From Desulfocapsaceae bacterium (GTDB lineage: Bacteria > Desulfobacterota > Desulfobulbia > Desulfobulbales > Desulfocapsaceae): 63,171 nucleotides of DNA. The stretch is from contig JARLHL010000005.1 in NCBI GenBank assembly GCA_031292275.1, positions 1 through 63,171 on the forward strand, read 5' to 3'. The notes beneath the pieces are model-generated. The model saw nothing but the letters and a program-made list of their open reading frames with translations, did no database searches and was not told the origin of the DNA. Below are positions 8,989 to 19,000 of the stretch, one piece after another; within the stretch, counting starts at the first letter, position 1; the number at the start of each line of letters is the position of its first letter. The position numbers and the translations under genes were made by a program.

Positions 8989-9891
8989 ATGAACCACCTT
9001 GAAATAAAGCATTTACGAATGATCCGAGCCATAGCTGAGACCGGCAATATGACCAGAGCGGCAGATCTTCTGTTTCTCTCACAGTCCGCCCTCAGCCAGC
9101 AGCTCAAAGACATCGAAGGCAAATTGAAGGCCGACCTGTTCTTCAGAACCCGCAAAAAAATGGTCCTGACCCCAACCGGCAGACACCTGCTGCAGACGGC
9201 CGGGCATATCATCGACACCCTCGAGGAGGCAGAACTTGAAATTGCCAGACGGGTGGCCGGCGAGCGGGGGGAACTGAAGGTAGGCACCCGGTGCGTCTAC
9301 TGCTACAAATGGCTTCCCGGGGTCATGACGGTCTTTCAGGAAAAATTCCCCAACATCGAATTTGAACTGGGAAACTCAGAAGACCCGGCCAGGGAACTCC
9401 AGGAAAAGAAATATGATCTGATCATTAACGCCGCGACGGCATCGCCTCCTGACGAGACCTTCTCCCATACCCCGCTCTTCAGGGATGATTTTGTCTGCAT
9501 CCTGCCGGCAGAGCACCCGATCGGCACCCAGTCCTTTATCCGCCTCCAGGACTTCAGCCGGATGCGCCTTATATCCCATGCAGAAAAGACCAGGAATCCA
9601 TTCTATAAGACCATGCTGAAACCGCAGGGCATTGAACCGGAGCGATACATGGCGGTGAGCCAGCCCCAGGCGATTGTGGAAATGGTGTCATCAGGATTTG
9701 GAGTCAGTATTTTCCCTAGATGGGCCATTAAATCCCTCTTATCAACTTCTCAGATTATTTCCCGCCCTATAACCAAAAACGGCCTGCAACTCACCTGGTA
9801 TATCTCATCCTTACAAAAAATGACCAAATCACTCTTCCATAAAGAATTCATCCATATCATCAATACGCTCACCCCAACCGACTCGGCCTGA
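8989..9891 (+). CDS. LysR-family regulator, MetR-like
   Basis: A 300-residue transcription factor. The N-terminal winged HTH (EIKHLRMIRAIAETGNMTRA, then LSQSALSQQLKDIE) and the linker helix LTPTGRHLL are standard LysR. The opening HLEIKHLRMIRA and the later CYKWLPGVMTVF resemble MetR, which controls methionine biosynthesis using homocysteine as co-inducer. Residues about 95-300 form the periplasmic-binding-like effector domain. An upstream GTG would add 17 AT-encoded residues. I chose the ATG at 8989 because it starts where LysR proteins normally begin. No methionine genes lie adjacent, so the target is open. Confidence 0.82.
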   Translation: MNHLEIKHLRMIRAIAETGNMTRAADLLFLSQSALSQQLKDIEGKLKADLFFRTRKKMVLTPTGRHLLQTAGHIIDTLEEAELEIARRVAGERGELKVGTRCVYCYKWLPGVMTVFQEKFPNIEFELGNSEDPARELQEKKYDLIINAATASPPDETFSHTPLFRDDFVCILPAEHPIGTQSFIRLQDFSRMRLISHAEKTRNPFYKTMLKPQGIEPERYMAVSQPQAIVEMVSSGFGVSIFPRWAIKSLLSTSQIISRPITKNGLQLTWYISSLQKMTKSLFHKEFIHIINTLTPTDSA

Positions 9892-10390
9892 AACGATATT
9901 TGCAGAAAAACATCACTCTGTCAGCGGCCATTCATCGGCAATCAACTGCGGCCGTAAAAAAGAAAATGTATTTTATAATTTGACATCGCAATCCACATTG
10001 TGATACCGGTTTTCTTAGACATTGTGACTTTTATGTTATGTGTTTCCTGATTGCAAGGAACAGAAGAACAGTATTGAAGTCTCTCTATCAGTCCTGTTTT
10101 TATCATTATAATTTCATATAACATGCATCTGATTTTTTAAAAATTACGTCCAGGCAGGCACTAACCGAAGGACAAAAAGGAGAAAGTAGCCCAATATTTT
10201 TGTCCCTTATCATTGCAATTTTATCAAAAACACATCGCACCGCACCGGTCAGGATCCTGACCGGGAGAACAGCGGTCGGACCAACGATTAAGCGCACCAG
10301 ATATCTCAGTACACATGTCGAACACAACATCGGTTATCTTATTCGGGGAATGCTGTTTAATTTTTTTGATGTCAACGAGGGAACGGAAAA
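9892..10390. other. Intergenic stretch with 20-bp perfect palindrome
   Basis: About 500 bp with no supported gene. At 10245-10264 there is a perfect palindrome, CCGGTCAGGA and its exact complement with no loop. No T-run flanks it, so it is not a classical terminator. It could be a protein-binding site or a cruciform. Confidence 0.55.
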
Positions 10391-10846
10391 GTGACAAAGT
10401 TACAGGACGCCCGGTTCAGGAAAACAAATTTTACCGCCAAAGATGACACAGTATTTGACACAAGCATGCTGACGATTCTGATGGCCATTGATGAGAACAA
10501 GCCAATCCTGCAGATCGCCAAAGAACTCAAAATGGACCCGGCGGTCTTCAGAGAGGGGTTCTTGCGGCTGTACAAACTAAAATTCATTGAAGAGGTAAAA
10601 GAACAGCTGGTCTTTGCAGATGATAAATTCATCCAAGATCTTCAGGATGCACTGGTGAGCATGGTGGGTCCCCTGGGAGAATTGCTGCTGGAAGAGGCAG
10701 CGGAGATGATGAATTTTCAGGTCTCGAAAATCCCCAAGTCACGTATTGCCGATTTTGTTCTCCAGATCTCCAAAGGGATCCCCGGAACAACGGAGCAGGA
10801 AGAATTCAAAAAAATTATGCTGCAAAAGATAAAGAGCATGGATTAG
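10391..10846 (+). CDS. Small helical protein with winged-helix-like N-terminus
   Basis: A 151-residue soluble protein with GTG start and a GAGG-like site upstream. Residues about 20-80 look like a small winged-helix fold (SMLTILMAIDENKPILQIAK, then LYKLKFIEE). Residues about 85-145 (LQDALVSMVGPLGELLLEEA ... SRIADFVLQISKGIP) resemble the short C-terminal domain attached to response regulators and other signalling proteins, tentatively the DUF8082 type. No catalytic motif is visible. It lies upstream of two genes for periplasmic sensor-domain proteins and could be a regulator associated with them. Confidence 0.65.
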   Translation: MTKLQDARFRKTNFTAKDDTVFDTSMLTILMAIDENKPILQIAKELKMDPAVFREGFLRLYKLKFIEEVKEQLVFADDKFIQDLQDALVSMVGPLGELLLEEAAEMMNFQVSKIPKSRIADFVLQISKGIPGTTEQEEFKKIMLQKIKSMD

Positions 10847-11029
10847 GCACCGCTCTGCCATTTCCCAAATCAAAAAGTATAAAGGAAACGAATGCTTCAG
10901 ACATATACCCTATCGCAGACCACAACGCCTGTTCCCGGTTGCTGCGCACCTATGGCTCGGTAAGATCCGAGGCAACGGTCTCAAACGGGCACGGGGGACG
11001 CCCCGGCTCATTACCTGAAGGAGATAAAA

Positions 11030-11650
11030 TTGACACATGCGAAACTGATTTCCATACACCTTGCGGGCCTGTTGTTTTTCGTCGCGACTCTCTCGCTGTT
11101 CAGTCCTTCCGCCAAAGCGGACCCGCCGCTGGAGCTGACCGGTTTCGATCTCCAGGTAAAAGACATTGCCGTGAAATGCAGGGATGAAATCACCAAGGAA
11201 TTTGAAAGGCTCCTGGCAATGAACCGGCTGAACCAGGCCCAGCTCTTCGATACCTTCTATGTCCCGATCCCGAACACATATCCGCAAAAATACCATACCC
11301 AGTACGATCAGGTGACCGACGAAACCCTCAGGGTCATCCTCGATAAGTATCTGGACATGGACAAACGATTTATTCAGGTAATAGCTGTCGATGTCAACGG
11401 GTATATCCCGACGCATAATTCAAAGTATACCAAGCCGTTAACCAATGATGCAGACTACAATACGGCCAACAACCGCACCAAGAGGATAGTCGATCATATC
11501 GCGGCCCTGGCAGCGGCAAGGAGCACCGAGCCCTATATTCTGCAGAAATACAACCGGGACACCGGCGAACAGCTCTACGACCTCTCCGTGCCCATCGTCA
11601 TTGCCGGAAAACACTGGGGGGCCGTCCGTATTGACTATAAGCCAAAATAA
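11030..11650 (+). CDS. Exported single-domain sensor (MCP-type periplasmic domain)
   Basis: A 206-residue secreted protein with TTG start and AAGGAG 6 bp upstream. Residues 1-30 are a signal peptide ending SPSAKAD. The rest contains DTFYVPIPNT, YHTQYD, VDVNGYIPTHNSKYTKPL, NNRTKRI, NRDTGEQLYDLSVPIVIAGK and HWGAVRIDY. The same motifs occur in order in the next gene product and in the ligand-binding region of many deltaproteobacterial chemoreceptors. It lacks any transmembrane helix after the signal peptide and any signalling domain. It may be a free periplasmic ligand-binding protein that works with a receptor. Confidence 0.75.
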   Translation: MTHAKLISIHLAGLLFFVATLSLFSPSAKADPPLELTGFDLQVKDIAVKCRDEITKEFERLLAMNRLNQAQLFDTFYVPIPNTYPQKYHTQYDQVTDETLRVILDKYLDMDKRFIQVIAVDVNGYIPTHNSKYTKPLTNDADYNTANNRTKRIVDHIAALAAARSTEPYILQKYNRDTGEQLYDLSVPIVIAGKHWGAVRIDYKPK

Positions 11651-11776
11651 CATATGTAACCGGATATTCCTGCCGGTGTATTGAGCATGCGACAATGCGT
11701 CGCAATGCATGCCGGTCATACCGCACCATAACAGCGAAGGCGGATTTTTCGTATACATTACAAGAGGAAGCGCACA

Positions 11777-12682
11777 ATGATTCATTTTATTAGAGGGAAA
11801 ATCGGAGTCAAAGTTGGAATTTCAGTGAATTTTTTCATCCTGCTCTCCATGATTCTCGGGACCTACATTCTCATTCAGAAGCAGAGTGCGAGCCTGGAAG
11901 GGGAACTGCTCAAATACGGACAGAACCAGTCGCGGGTGGGCGCCAACATGATCAGCAAGATCCTCGAAGAGGCCATAGACAACAACGTTTTTTCGGTCGA
12001 TGACGCCTTCGACACCAACTATGTCCCCGTCGGCAACTTCTCCCCTCCGAAATTTCACACCAAATATGATGTCTATCTGGATAAATCCATCCTCAGCCTG
12101 CAGGACGAATTTCTACAGGAAAAGAGCATCGAGTATGCGGTAACAGTTGATCGAAACGGCTACCTTCCCACCCACAACTCGGTCTACCAGCAGCCGATCA
12201 CCGGCGATGTCGAGAAGGACAAGGTCGGCAACCGAACCAAGCGGGTCTTTAACGACCCGGTGGGACTGCAGGCCGCGCAGAATACCGAGAAGGGCTTCCG
12301 GCAGATCTATAAGCGGGATACGGGGGCGACCATGTGGGATATCTCTTCTCCCATCATGGTCAAGGGAAAGCACTGGGGAGGATTCAGAATCGGCATCGAC
12401 CTCACCACGATCGAGGCCGCCAAGAAACAGCTGATGTTGACCCTGCTTGCAATAATGGGCACTATTCTTTTTCTTTCCATTCTCCTGACCACCATCATCG
12501 TCGGACGTTCTCTGGCTCCGATCAGGGTACTCTCGGACAGGGCCGATGAACTTGCCCACGGCAAGAATCTCCAGGAGGAGATAGCAGTAACCAGGCACGA
12601 CGAGATCGGCGAACTGCAGGGATCGTTGAACCGCCTGCGCATGAGTATGCTCATCGCCTTGAGAATGAAGAAAAAAAGCTAA
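11777..12682 (+). CDS. Membrane sensor with HAMP domain but no output domain
   Basis: A 301-residue protein: TM helix at residues about 12-32, a periplasmic sensor domain (FDTNYVPVGN, FHTKYD, VDRNGYLPTHNSVYQQPITG, NRTKRVFNDP, YKRDTGATMWDISSPIMVKG, HWGGFRIGI), TM helix at about 222-245 and a HAMP domain (LAPIRVLSDRADELAHGKNL ... DEIGELQGSLNRLR). It then stops with a basic tail where a chemoreceptor would continue into its signalling coiled coil. It shares the sensor domain with the preceding gene. It could be a truncated chemoreceptor or a genuine short transducer acting through a partner. Confidence 0.85.
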   Translation: MIHFIRGKIGVKVGISVNFFILLSMILGTYILIQKQSASLEGELLKYGQNQSRVGANMISKILEEAIDNNVFSVDDAFDTNYVPVGNFSPPKFHTKYDVYLDKSILSLQDEFLQEKSIEYAVTVDRNGYLPTHNSVYQQPITGDVEKDKVGNRTKRVFNDPVGLQAAQNTEKGFRQIYKRDTGATMWDISSPIMVKGKHWGGFRIGIDLTTIEAAKKQLMLTLLAIMGTILFLSILLTTIIVGRSLAPIRVLSDRADELAHGKNLQEEIAVTRHDEIGELQGSLNRLRMSMLIALRMKKKS

Positions 12683-12797
12683 TTCTCCCGGGGCATCGTC
12701 TGCAGCAGAGCAGGGCGGTGCCCCGGCAAGCCAGGCCCATGGCGAAGGAGACTGAAGGATATTTCTCAGGAGCCAGGGGTTCCCGGAAACTGGATCC

Positions 12798-13049
12798 TCA
12801 CTCCTCCTCCGCCTCCTTTCTCATCTCAATATACTGCCGGGATTCCGTAACCTTTTCGCTATCGATACGATCGATTTCCTCCCGGTTGAGATGGAACATT
12901 CCGCAGGACGGGCAGGTCGCGTCGAATTCATCGCCAACCGCACACTCCTTCAATTCATCTATCGTCATATGATCAATAAAACCGCAGGCCCCGGTGGGAT
13001 TCTCCGCCCTGACCTTGGTTCTTCCGGACCTTCCGTGTCGCGTTGCCAT
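12798..13049 (-). CDS. Small Cys-containing protein downstream of hydrogenase operon
   Basis: An 83-residue soluble protein with CGF and CPSCG segments (GACGF near residue 22, TCPSCGMFHL near residue 46) that may form a small zinc site, and an acidic helical C-terminus. It starts 76 bp after the end of the selenocysteine hydrogenase gene on the same strand, so it may be the last cistron of that operon. I do not recognise the family. An accessory role in hydrogenase assembly would be a guess. Confidence 0.55.
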   Translation of the reverse strand: MATRHGRSGRTKVRAENPTGACGFIDHMTIDELKECAVGDEFDATCPSCGMFHLNREEIDRIDSEKVTESRQYIEMRKEAEEE

Positions 13050-13125
13050 TTTTTGCCCTGCCTATAAAAAAGTAAATTCCAATATATCTTGGTCGTTCAA
13101 AGGATCGCCCGCCTCAGGCTGGAGT

Positions 13126-14574
13126 TCATTCTCTCAGCCCGTCCACCTCGACTCCACGGGCATCGATGATCCGTATCTCAATGGGTTGACCGCCATCCAG
13201 GCGGTGCGTCGCACAGGACATTCAGGGGTCGTAGGCGCGGACCGCCATCTCTATCCGGTTCAATATCCCCTGGTCGTAGACGCCGCCCCGTATCAGAGAG
13301 GTTGCGGCCTGTTTGACGCTCATATGCATCGGCGCAATGTTATGGGTGGTACCGACGATCAGATTGGCCTTGGTGATACAGCCATTCCTGTCGGTGGTAT
13401 AATCATGGATCAGGGTTCCGCGCGGCGCTTCGACAATGCCGACGCCCCTGCCCGCCTTCGGGCCGGCCTCCGCCCGGATCCGGGTGTCGGTGACCTCTGG
13501 CCTCTGCAGCAGTTCCATGACACGCTCACAGACATAGATCAGTTCAATGAGACGGGCATAATGATAGAGTATGGTCTGCTGGGCCGGCCTGCCGAAGGCC
13601 ATGCGGAATTCCTCCAGGGCCGCCTGAGCCCTCGGGGTGGATATCCCGTCGCAGACATTGATCCTGGCCAGGGTATTGGCCCGATATATCCCTGCAGGTG
13701 CAGCGGGATCCAGAGAGAAGCCTTCCTGCCACGATTTGGCGTAGGGCATTTTCCCGAAGCTCCAGGCTTCCACATGCTCGCCGATATGATCGGTATAGCT
13801 GTCGCCCTCGAAATTCGTGCAGCTGCCGTCGGCCTTCATCAACCGCTGCCGGCCGTCATAGAGCCTGAGCGCCCCGCTGGTCCTGTCCACGGTCCCGAGG
13901 AAGCCGGTAGTAATGGTCCCCATTTCCTGAAAGACATCCATATATTTGGCAAAGACGGTATCTTTGGCAAAATCAAGGGCATAACAGGAGAAATCCAGCA
14001 GGGTCCCCGCATCCCGCAAGAGTTCCTGACGCTCCTGCTCCAGCATCGGCCGGGAAAAACCACCGACGACGCCGGCCACAGGATGGATGGCCCTGCCGGC
14101 AAAACGCTCCAGCATCATCTGGCCCAGCTGGCGCATCTTCACTATCCTGGCCGCCAAATCCGGCGCCGCCTTGACAATCCCCATCACATTGCGCACCGAA
14201 TAGTCGGCATCGGGGCCAAGGACGAAATCGGGGGCCGCAAGGAAGAAAAAATGGAGGATTTTATCGCTGATATGGGCGAGCAGCTGGCATATCTCCCTGA
14301 GGAGACTCCCTGCAGGCGGCGGCGTGACCCCAAAGGCCGCATCCACCGCCTTGCTTGCGGCCAGATGATGCATCCATGGGCAGATGCCGCAGATCCGGGT
14401 GACGATGCGGGGGATCTCCTCGGCAGGCCTGCCCTCGACAAACTTTTCAAAACCCCGCAGGGAGGTGATGTGCAGGAAGGTGTCCCGCACGTCACCTCGA
14501 TCATCGAGATGGATGGCAATCTTTGCATGCCCCTCGATGCGGGTGATCGGTGATATCTGGATAACCTTTCCCAT
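13126..14574 (-). CDS. mvhA: NiFe(Se) hydrogenase large subunit, MvhA-type, with in-frame TGA as selenocysteine
   Basis: Large subunit of a group 3 (Mvh/Frh-type) cytoplasmic hydrogenase that splits H2. TRIEGHAKI and RICGICPWMHH (Cys62, Cys65) give the N-terminal nickel ligands. The conventional frame stops at RAYDP-TGA (13222-13224). Every hydrogenase of this family needs a C-terminal DPCxxCxxH here, and reading on gives DP-U-MSCATH and then 25 more residues to a real TGA at 13126. I therefore read codon 451 as selenocysteine and Cys454 as its partner ligand. The extension after His457 is the peptide normally removed by a maturation protease, and one is encoded at the head of this operon. 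Total length is 482 residues, typical of the family. It starts 1 bp after the end of mvhG. Confidence 0.92.
13189..13221 (-). promoter_or_regulatory. SECIS-like hairpin downstream of the UGA codon
   Basis: Sixteen bases after the TGA, the mRNA reads ACCGCC-UGGAU-GGCGGU: a perfect 6-bp stem with a 5-nt apical loop whose second base is G. The loop begins 22 nt after the UGA. Bacterial SECIS elements bound by SelB are short hairpins just 3' of UGA with a G in the first two loop bases and roughly this spacing. The element lies inside the coding sequence, as expected in bacteria. Confidence 0.75.
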
Positions 14575-14575
14575 C

Positions 14576-15520
14576 CTAACCTCGTTCCCGGACCGGCCTG
14601 GTCCGGATCTGCCGCAGCAGACCATGCGCCCCGGAAAACCGCAACAGGGAGCGACGATCCACCACTGACTTGAAATCAATACCATTACTGGCCAGGGCGT
14701 TCATCATATCCAGCATCTGATTGCCATCCCTGCGGACCGGCCCGAAACATCCCCGGCAAGGGACACCGACCCTGATGCAACTGGGCGGCAGACCTGCCGC
14801 CGCACAGCCGGCAGCGGTAACCGGCCCCATACACATGAAACCCTGCTCCAGCAGACACCGCATCCGCTGGACCGGTTCTTCGGCGTTATAGTCCGCATTG
14901 ACCAGAAAACGGCGGACCTTTGAGACCGCCCCCTTCCCCTCCCGCAGGACCTGGCAGGTATCGCAGACGCTCTTGCCGGGCTGGACCGGATCCCGGCCCT
15001 GAGCCACGGCCGTCAGGACCTCGGCAATCAGGGCCGGGTTGGGCGGACAGCCGGGCAGGAAAAGATCGATTCTGACCTTCTCGTCACAGGCGTAGACGCG
15101 ATCCAGGGCCGCCGGGACCCCGACATCGGGCACGGAACAGGGATCAGTGCCCGATGTTGCAAAGACGCCCTTGATGCCCTCCCCTAAACCCTGCCCGTTC
15201 ATCAGGGCAGGGATCCCGCCATGGGTGGCACAGGTGCCGAGCGCAATCAGCAGCCGGCATTTTTCCCGCATCGCAAGCAGGACCTCCAGATGCTCGGTAT
15301 TGGCCACCCCGCCGGAGACAATGCCGATATCCGCCTCCGGAATCTCAATTTCGCTGCCCTCCCCGCACTGCCCCAGACATTTATGGTCCATGAGGATCGG
15401 TGCATGGACAATATCCAGATGCTCGCTGACAAGCGGGATCAGCGCCTCTCCGATATTCAGGATGGCGATCTCGCAGCCCGAGCAGGAGTTGAGCCATTCC
15501 AAGACAGCACGTACAGCCAT
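14576..15520 (-). CDS. mvhG: Hydrogenase small subunit, MvhG-type
   Basis: A 314-residue iron-sulfur subunit that carries electrons from the NiFe(Se) site. NSCSGCEIAIL near the N-terminus supplies proximal-cluster cysteines, and GTCATHGG and LPGCPPNP complete that site. Additional cysteines (CDTCQVL, CLLEQGFMCMG, CIRVGVPCRGCFGPV) are positioned for the medial and distal clusters. There is no Tat signal, so the enzyme is cytoplasmic, as in the Mvh/Hdr complex. The gene sits between mvhD and mvhA on the same strand with very short gaps, so co-translation is likely. Confidence 0.92.
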   Translation of the reverse strand: MAVRAVLEWLNSCSGCEIAILNIGEALIPLVSEHLDIVHAPILMDHKCLGQCGEGSEIEIPEADIGIVSGGVANTEHLEVLLAMREKCRLLIALGTCATHGGIPALMNGQGLGEGIKGVFATSGTDPCSVPDVGVPAALDRVYACDEKVRIDLFLPGCPPNPALIAEVLTAVAQGRDPVQPGKSVCDTCQVLREGKGAVSKVRRFLVNADYNAEEPVQRMRCLLEQGFMCMGPVTAAGCAAAGLPPSCIRVGVPCRGCFGPVRRDGNQMLDMMNALASNGIDFKSVVDRRSLLRFSGAHGLLRQIRTRPVRERG

Positions 15521-15538
15521 AGTCTTCTGCTCCCGAAT

Positions 15539-15958
15539 CTATTGTCCTGCAGGGTTCTGAAGGTCAACCGGCCCCATTTTCCTGATACGTTCGGTCATAT
15601 TCGTGAAGGCCCTGGCCAGTCTGTCGGGCTCGGAGGACGAGACCCAGGATATGGAATAGCGCTCATTTTCATAGCCCATATCATCCAGCAGTTCCGTAAT
15701 CATGTCGGAACGGGCCAGGGCCTTATGGTTGCCGTCCTGGTAATGGCATTCACCCAGATGGCAGCCGATCACCATGACGCCATCGGCACCATGCGACAGG
15801 GCATCCAGCACCAGCTCAGGGTGAACCATGCCCGAGCACATCACCCGGATGATCCTGACATTATGAGGATACTGTATCCTGGAGGTCCCGGCCAGATCAG
15901 CCGCGGCATACGAGCACCAGTTACAGCAGAAGGCGATGATTTTCGGTTCAAACCCCAT
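15539..15958 (-). CDS. mvhD: MvhD-type iron-sulfur protein
   Basis: A 139-residue protein of the methyl-viologen-reducing hydrogenase delta subunit family. It bridges the hydrogenase and HdrA. The family cysteine pattern is complete: FCCNWCSYAAAD near residue 10, VMCSGMV and IGCHLGECHY, coordinating a [2Fe-2S] centre. The start is supported by AAGGAG upstream. It is located between hdrA and mvhG, the classic order. All positions expected to be Cys are Cys here, in contrast to the large subunit. Confidence 0.93.
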   Translation of the reverse strand: MGFEPKIIAFCCNWCSYAAADLAGTSRIQYPHNVRIIRVMCSGMVHPELVLDALSHGADGVMVIGCHLGECHYQDGNHKALARSDMITELLDDMGYENERYSISWVSSSEPDRLARAFTNMTERIRKMGPVDLQNPAGQ

Positions 15959-16044
15959 CCGGCTGACTCCTTTTCATTGATCGTTCATTCCACCCGCAGA
16001 GAGCGCTCTCGAAAGACCGCTCCGCACAAAAGACGGTGTCCTCC

Positions 16045-19000
16045 TCAGGCCTGCAAGGCGGCCCGTACCTGGTCCCGCAACTGATCCAGAGTAAAGCCGG
16101 CAATAGAGACCCCTCTCTTCGGGCATGTACCCTGGCAGAGGCCGCAACCCTTGCACTGCGCCTCGTTGACAACGACGATCTTTACGGCCTGCGCCCCTTT
16201 TGCCGCCTTCTCCAACAGGGTAATGGCATGGTAGGGACAGACATCGATGCAGAGCCCGCAGCCGTCGCAGAAGGCAGGGTCGACTATGGCCTTTATGGCG
16301 TCCAGGGTCACCTCCTGCCTCGACAGGATCGTTGCCGCCCGCGCCGATGCCGCCAAGGCCTGGGCCACCGACTCGTCAACAGGCTTCGGATAATGGGCTA
16401 TGCCCGCAACGAACATGCCGTCAGTGGTGCAGTCAACGGGCCGCAGTTTCGCATGCGCCTCCTGGAAAAAGCCGTTCTGCTCCAAGGGGATCTTGTAGAG
16501 TCTGGCCAGATTTTCGGCATCCCGGTTGGCAACGATGGCAGCGGCCAGGATCACCATGTCGGCCTTGATCAGGAGCGGGCGGTGCAGGACATGATCCCAG
16601 AGCTCCACATCGATGGATTTTCCGTTGGATGTCACCCTGGGCTTCCCGTGCAGCTCGTAATTGATAAAGACCACGCCCATCTGCCTGGCCTTCTTGTACA
16701 GAGACTCCCGTTCGCCATATGTCCGCATGTCGCGATAGAGGATATAGACATTGCGGGAGGAATCCTCCCTCTTCAGCTCGATGGCCGACTGCACCGAATG
16801 GGTACAACAGACCTTGGAACAGTACATCCGCTCCTCATCGCGGGAGCCTACACACTGGATGAAGACGAACGATTTTCCCCGTTTGACATGGGTCTCCTTC
16901 AGATCATGCAGTTTGTCGAACTCAAGGGAAGTGACCACCCGCTGGATGGTCTTATAGCCGTATTCGTCGGGGGCATAGATCTTCCCGCCGGTGGCGACGA
17001 TGCCGATGCCGTGTTCGACGGTCCTGGACCTCCCGTTGGCGTTCTTCAGGGTGGTCTTGAAGTTGCCGACATGCCCTTCGACCCCGCTGACCACGGTCTC
17101 GCTGTGCAGAATTATATGTTCATTAACCAGGACCCTGTCGATGAGCTTGGCCACCTTCATCGGCACGTGCTCACCCGTATAAGTGTGCTTGAGGTTCAGG
17201 GAATTACCGCCAAGCCTGTTGGTTTTTTCAACAAGATGGACAGTAAACCCCTGTTCAGCAAGACTCAGGGCCGCCGTCAGACCGGCAAGCCCCCCGCCTA
17301 TGACCAGCCCCTTCTGGATTATGGGCACGGTAATGGGGGCAAGGGGGACCGACAAGGCTATCTTGGCCACAGCCATCCGGACCAGATCACAGGCCTTGGC
17401 TGTGGCGGCCTGGGGATTTCCCGGATGGACCCAGGAAGTATGATTTCGGATATTGGCGATCTCCACCATGTACTCATTAAGACCTGCCGCCCGCAGGGTC
17501 GCCCGGAAGAGATACTCATGGGTCCGGGGGGTACAGGCGGCTATGACAATACGATTCAGGCCCTTTTCCCGGATGGCGTTGATCAGGACCTGCTGGGTAT
17601 CCTCGGAACAGGCGAAAATATTCCGCTGGACATGGACCACACCGGCAAGGGTCGCGGCATACCTCTCCACCGCCACCACGTCAATAAGGCCCGCGATATT
17701 GGAACCGCAGTGGCAGATGAAGATCCCGGTTCTCGCGGGCTCCCCCCGGACCTCCCTCTCCTGCGGCCAGGACAATTTCCGGACCATCTCCCCCCTGGCA
17801 GGAGCCAGAAACCCGGCCACCGCCGCGGCAGCGGCCGACCCTTCAATGACCGACTGGGGAATATCCTTTGGCCCGGCGAAGGTCCCGCAGGTGAACACGC
17901 CTTCCTTGGAGGTGGCCACTGGGGAAAAATCCGAGGTGGCGGCAAAATTACTGGGAGTCATCTGGATGCCGACAAGGTCGGCCATGTCCAGCATGTTGGC
18001 GGGTGTACCGAGACCGACGGAGAGGACGACCATGTCATAGTACTCCTCGACCTGCCGCCCCTGCTCGTTGATATACCGCAGCCGCAGGTCGCCATTCTTT
18101 CCTTGGGGTTCGACACCATGGACCCGGCAGCGGACAAAGCGGACGCCGAGTTCATTTTTGGCCTTTTCGTAATACTGGTCAAAGCCCTTGCCGTGGGTGC
18201 GCATATCCATATAAAAAATGGCAGCGGCAAGGCCGGGAACATGCTCCTTGGCCACGGAGGCCCCTTTTATGGCCGCCATGCAGCAGATCGAAGAGCAGTA
18301 CCCTTTTCCGCATTTATTCTCGTCTCTGGAGCCGACACACTGGAGGAAGGCTATCCTCCTGACAGGCTTGCCGTCGGAGGGCCTGGCCAGGTTCCCCTCT
18401 GTGGGTCCGGTTGCCGACAGGTACCTCTCAAGCTGCAGCGAAGTGATAACATTTGGAAATTTACCAAACCCCCAGATTCCGGCGGGTTCAGGATCGAAGG
18501 GTTCAAATCCCGGCGCAAGCACCAGTGCACCGACAGAGAGGGTGTGCGTCTTTTCCGTATCGGCAAAATTGATGGCAGCGGCATCGCAGACCGTTTCACA
18601 GAGACCGCAGCTGCCGGGCCTCTTCAACTGCAGACAACTCTCGGCATCGATCTGATATTTCAGCGGGACAGCCTGGGGGTATTTGAGAAAGATGGCCTTG
18701 CGCCTGCCGGTCCCGGCATTGTAGGCGTCCGGCACATTCTTCGGGCATTTTTCCGCACAGAGGCCGCAGGAGATACATTTATCGAGATCTACAAATCGAG
18801 GCTGCTCCTTGACCGTGACCGTAAAATTCCCAGCCGTACCGCTTATGCCGGCAAGCTCCGAGAGGGTCATTATCCGGATATTCAGATTCCTGCCGCATTC
18901 CACCAGTTTCGGGGCGATGATGCACATCGCGCAGTCGTTGGTTGGAAAAGTCTTGTCAAGCTGAGCCATTGCCCCGCCTATGGCCCCAGATTTCTCGATC

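Noticed and set aside
13222-13224. In-frame TGA in mvhA as a disabling nonsense mutation
   Set aside because: It falls exactly on the DPC cysteine codon. The frame continues with the conserved SCATH and a full cleavable tail, and a SECIS-like hairpin follows. Decay would not preserve all of this.
13222-14553. Long plus-strand frames opposite the hydrogenase operon (also 16036-19263)
   Set aside because: They mirror high-GC third-position bias of the real minus-strand genes and have no recognisable domains.
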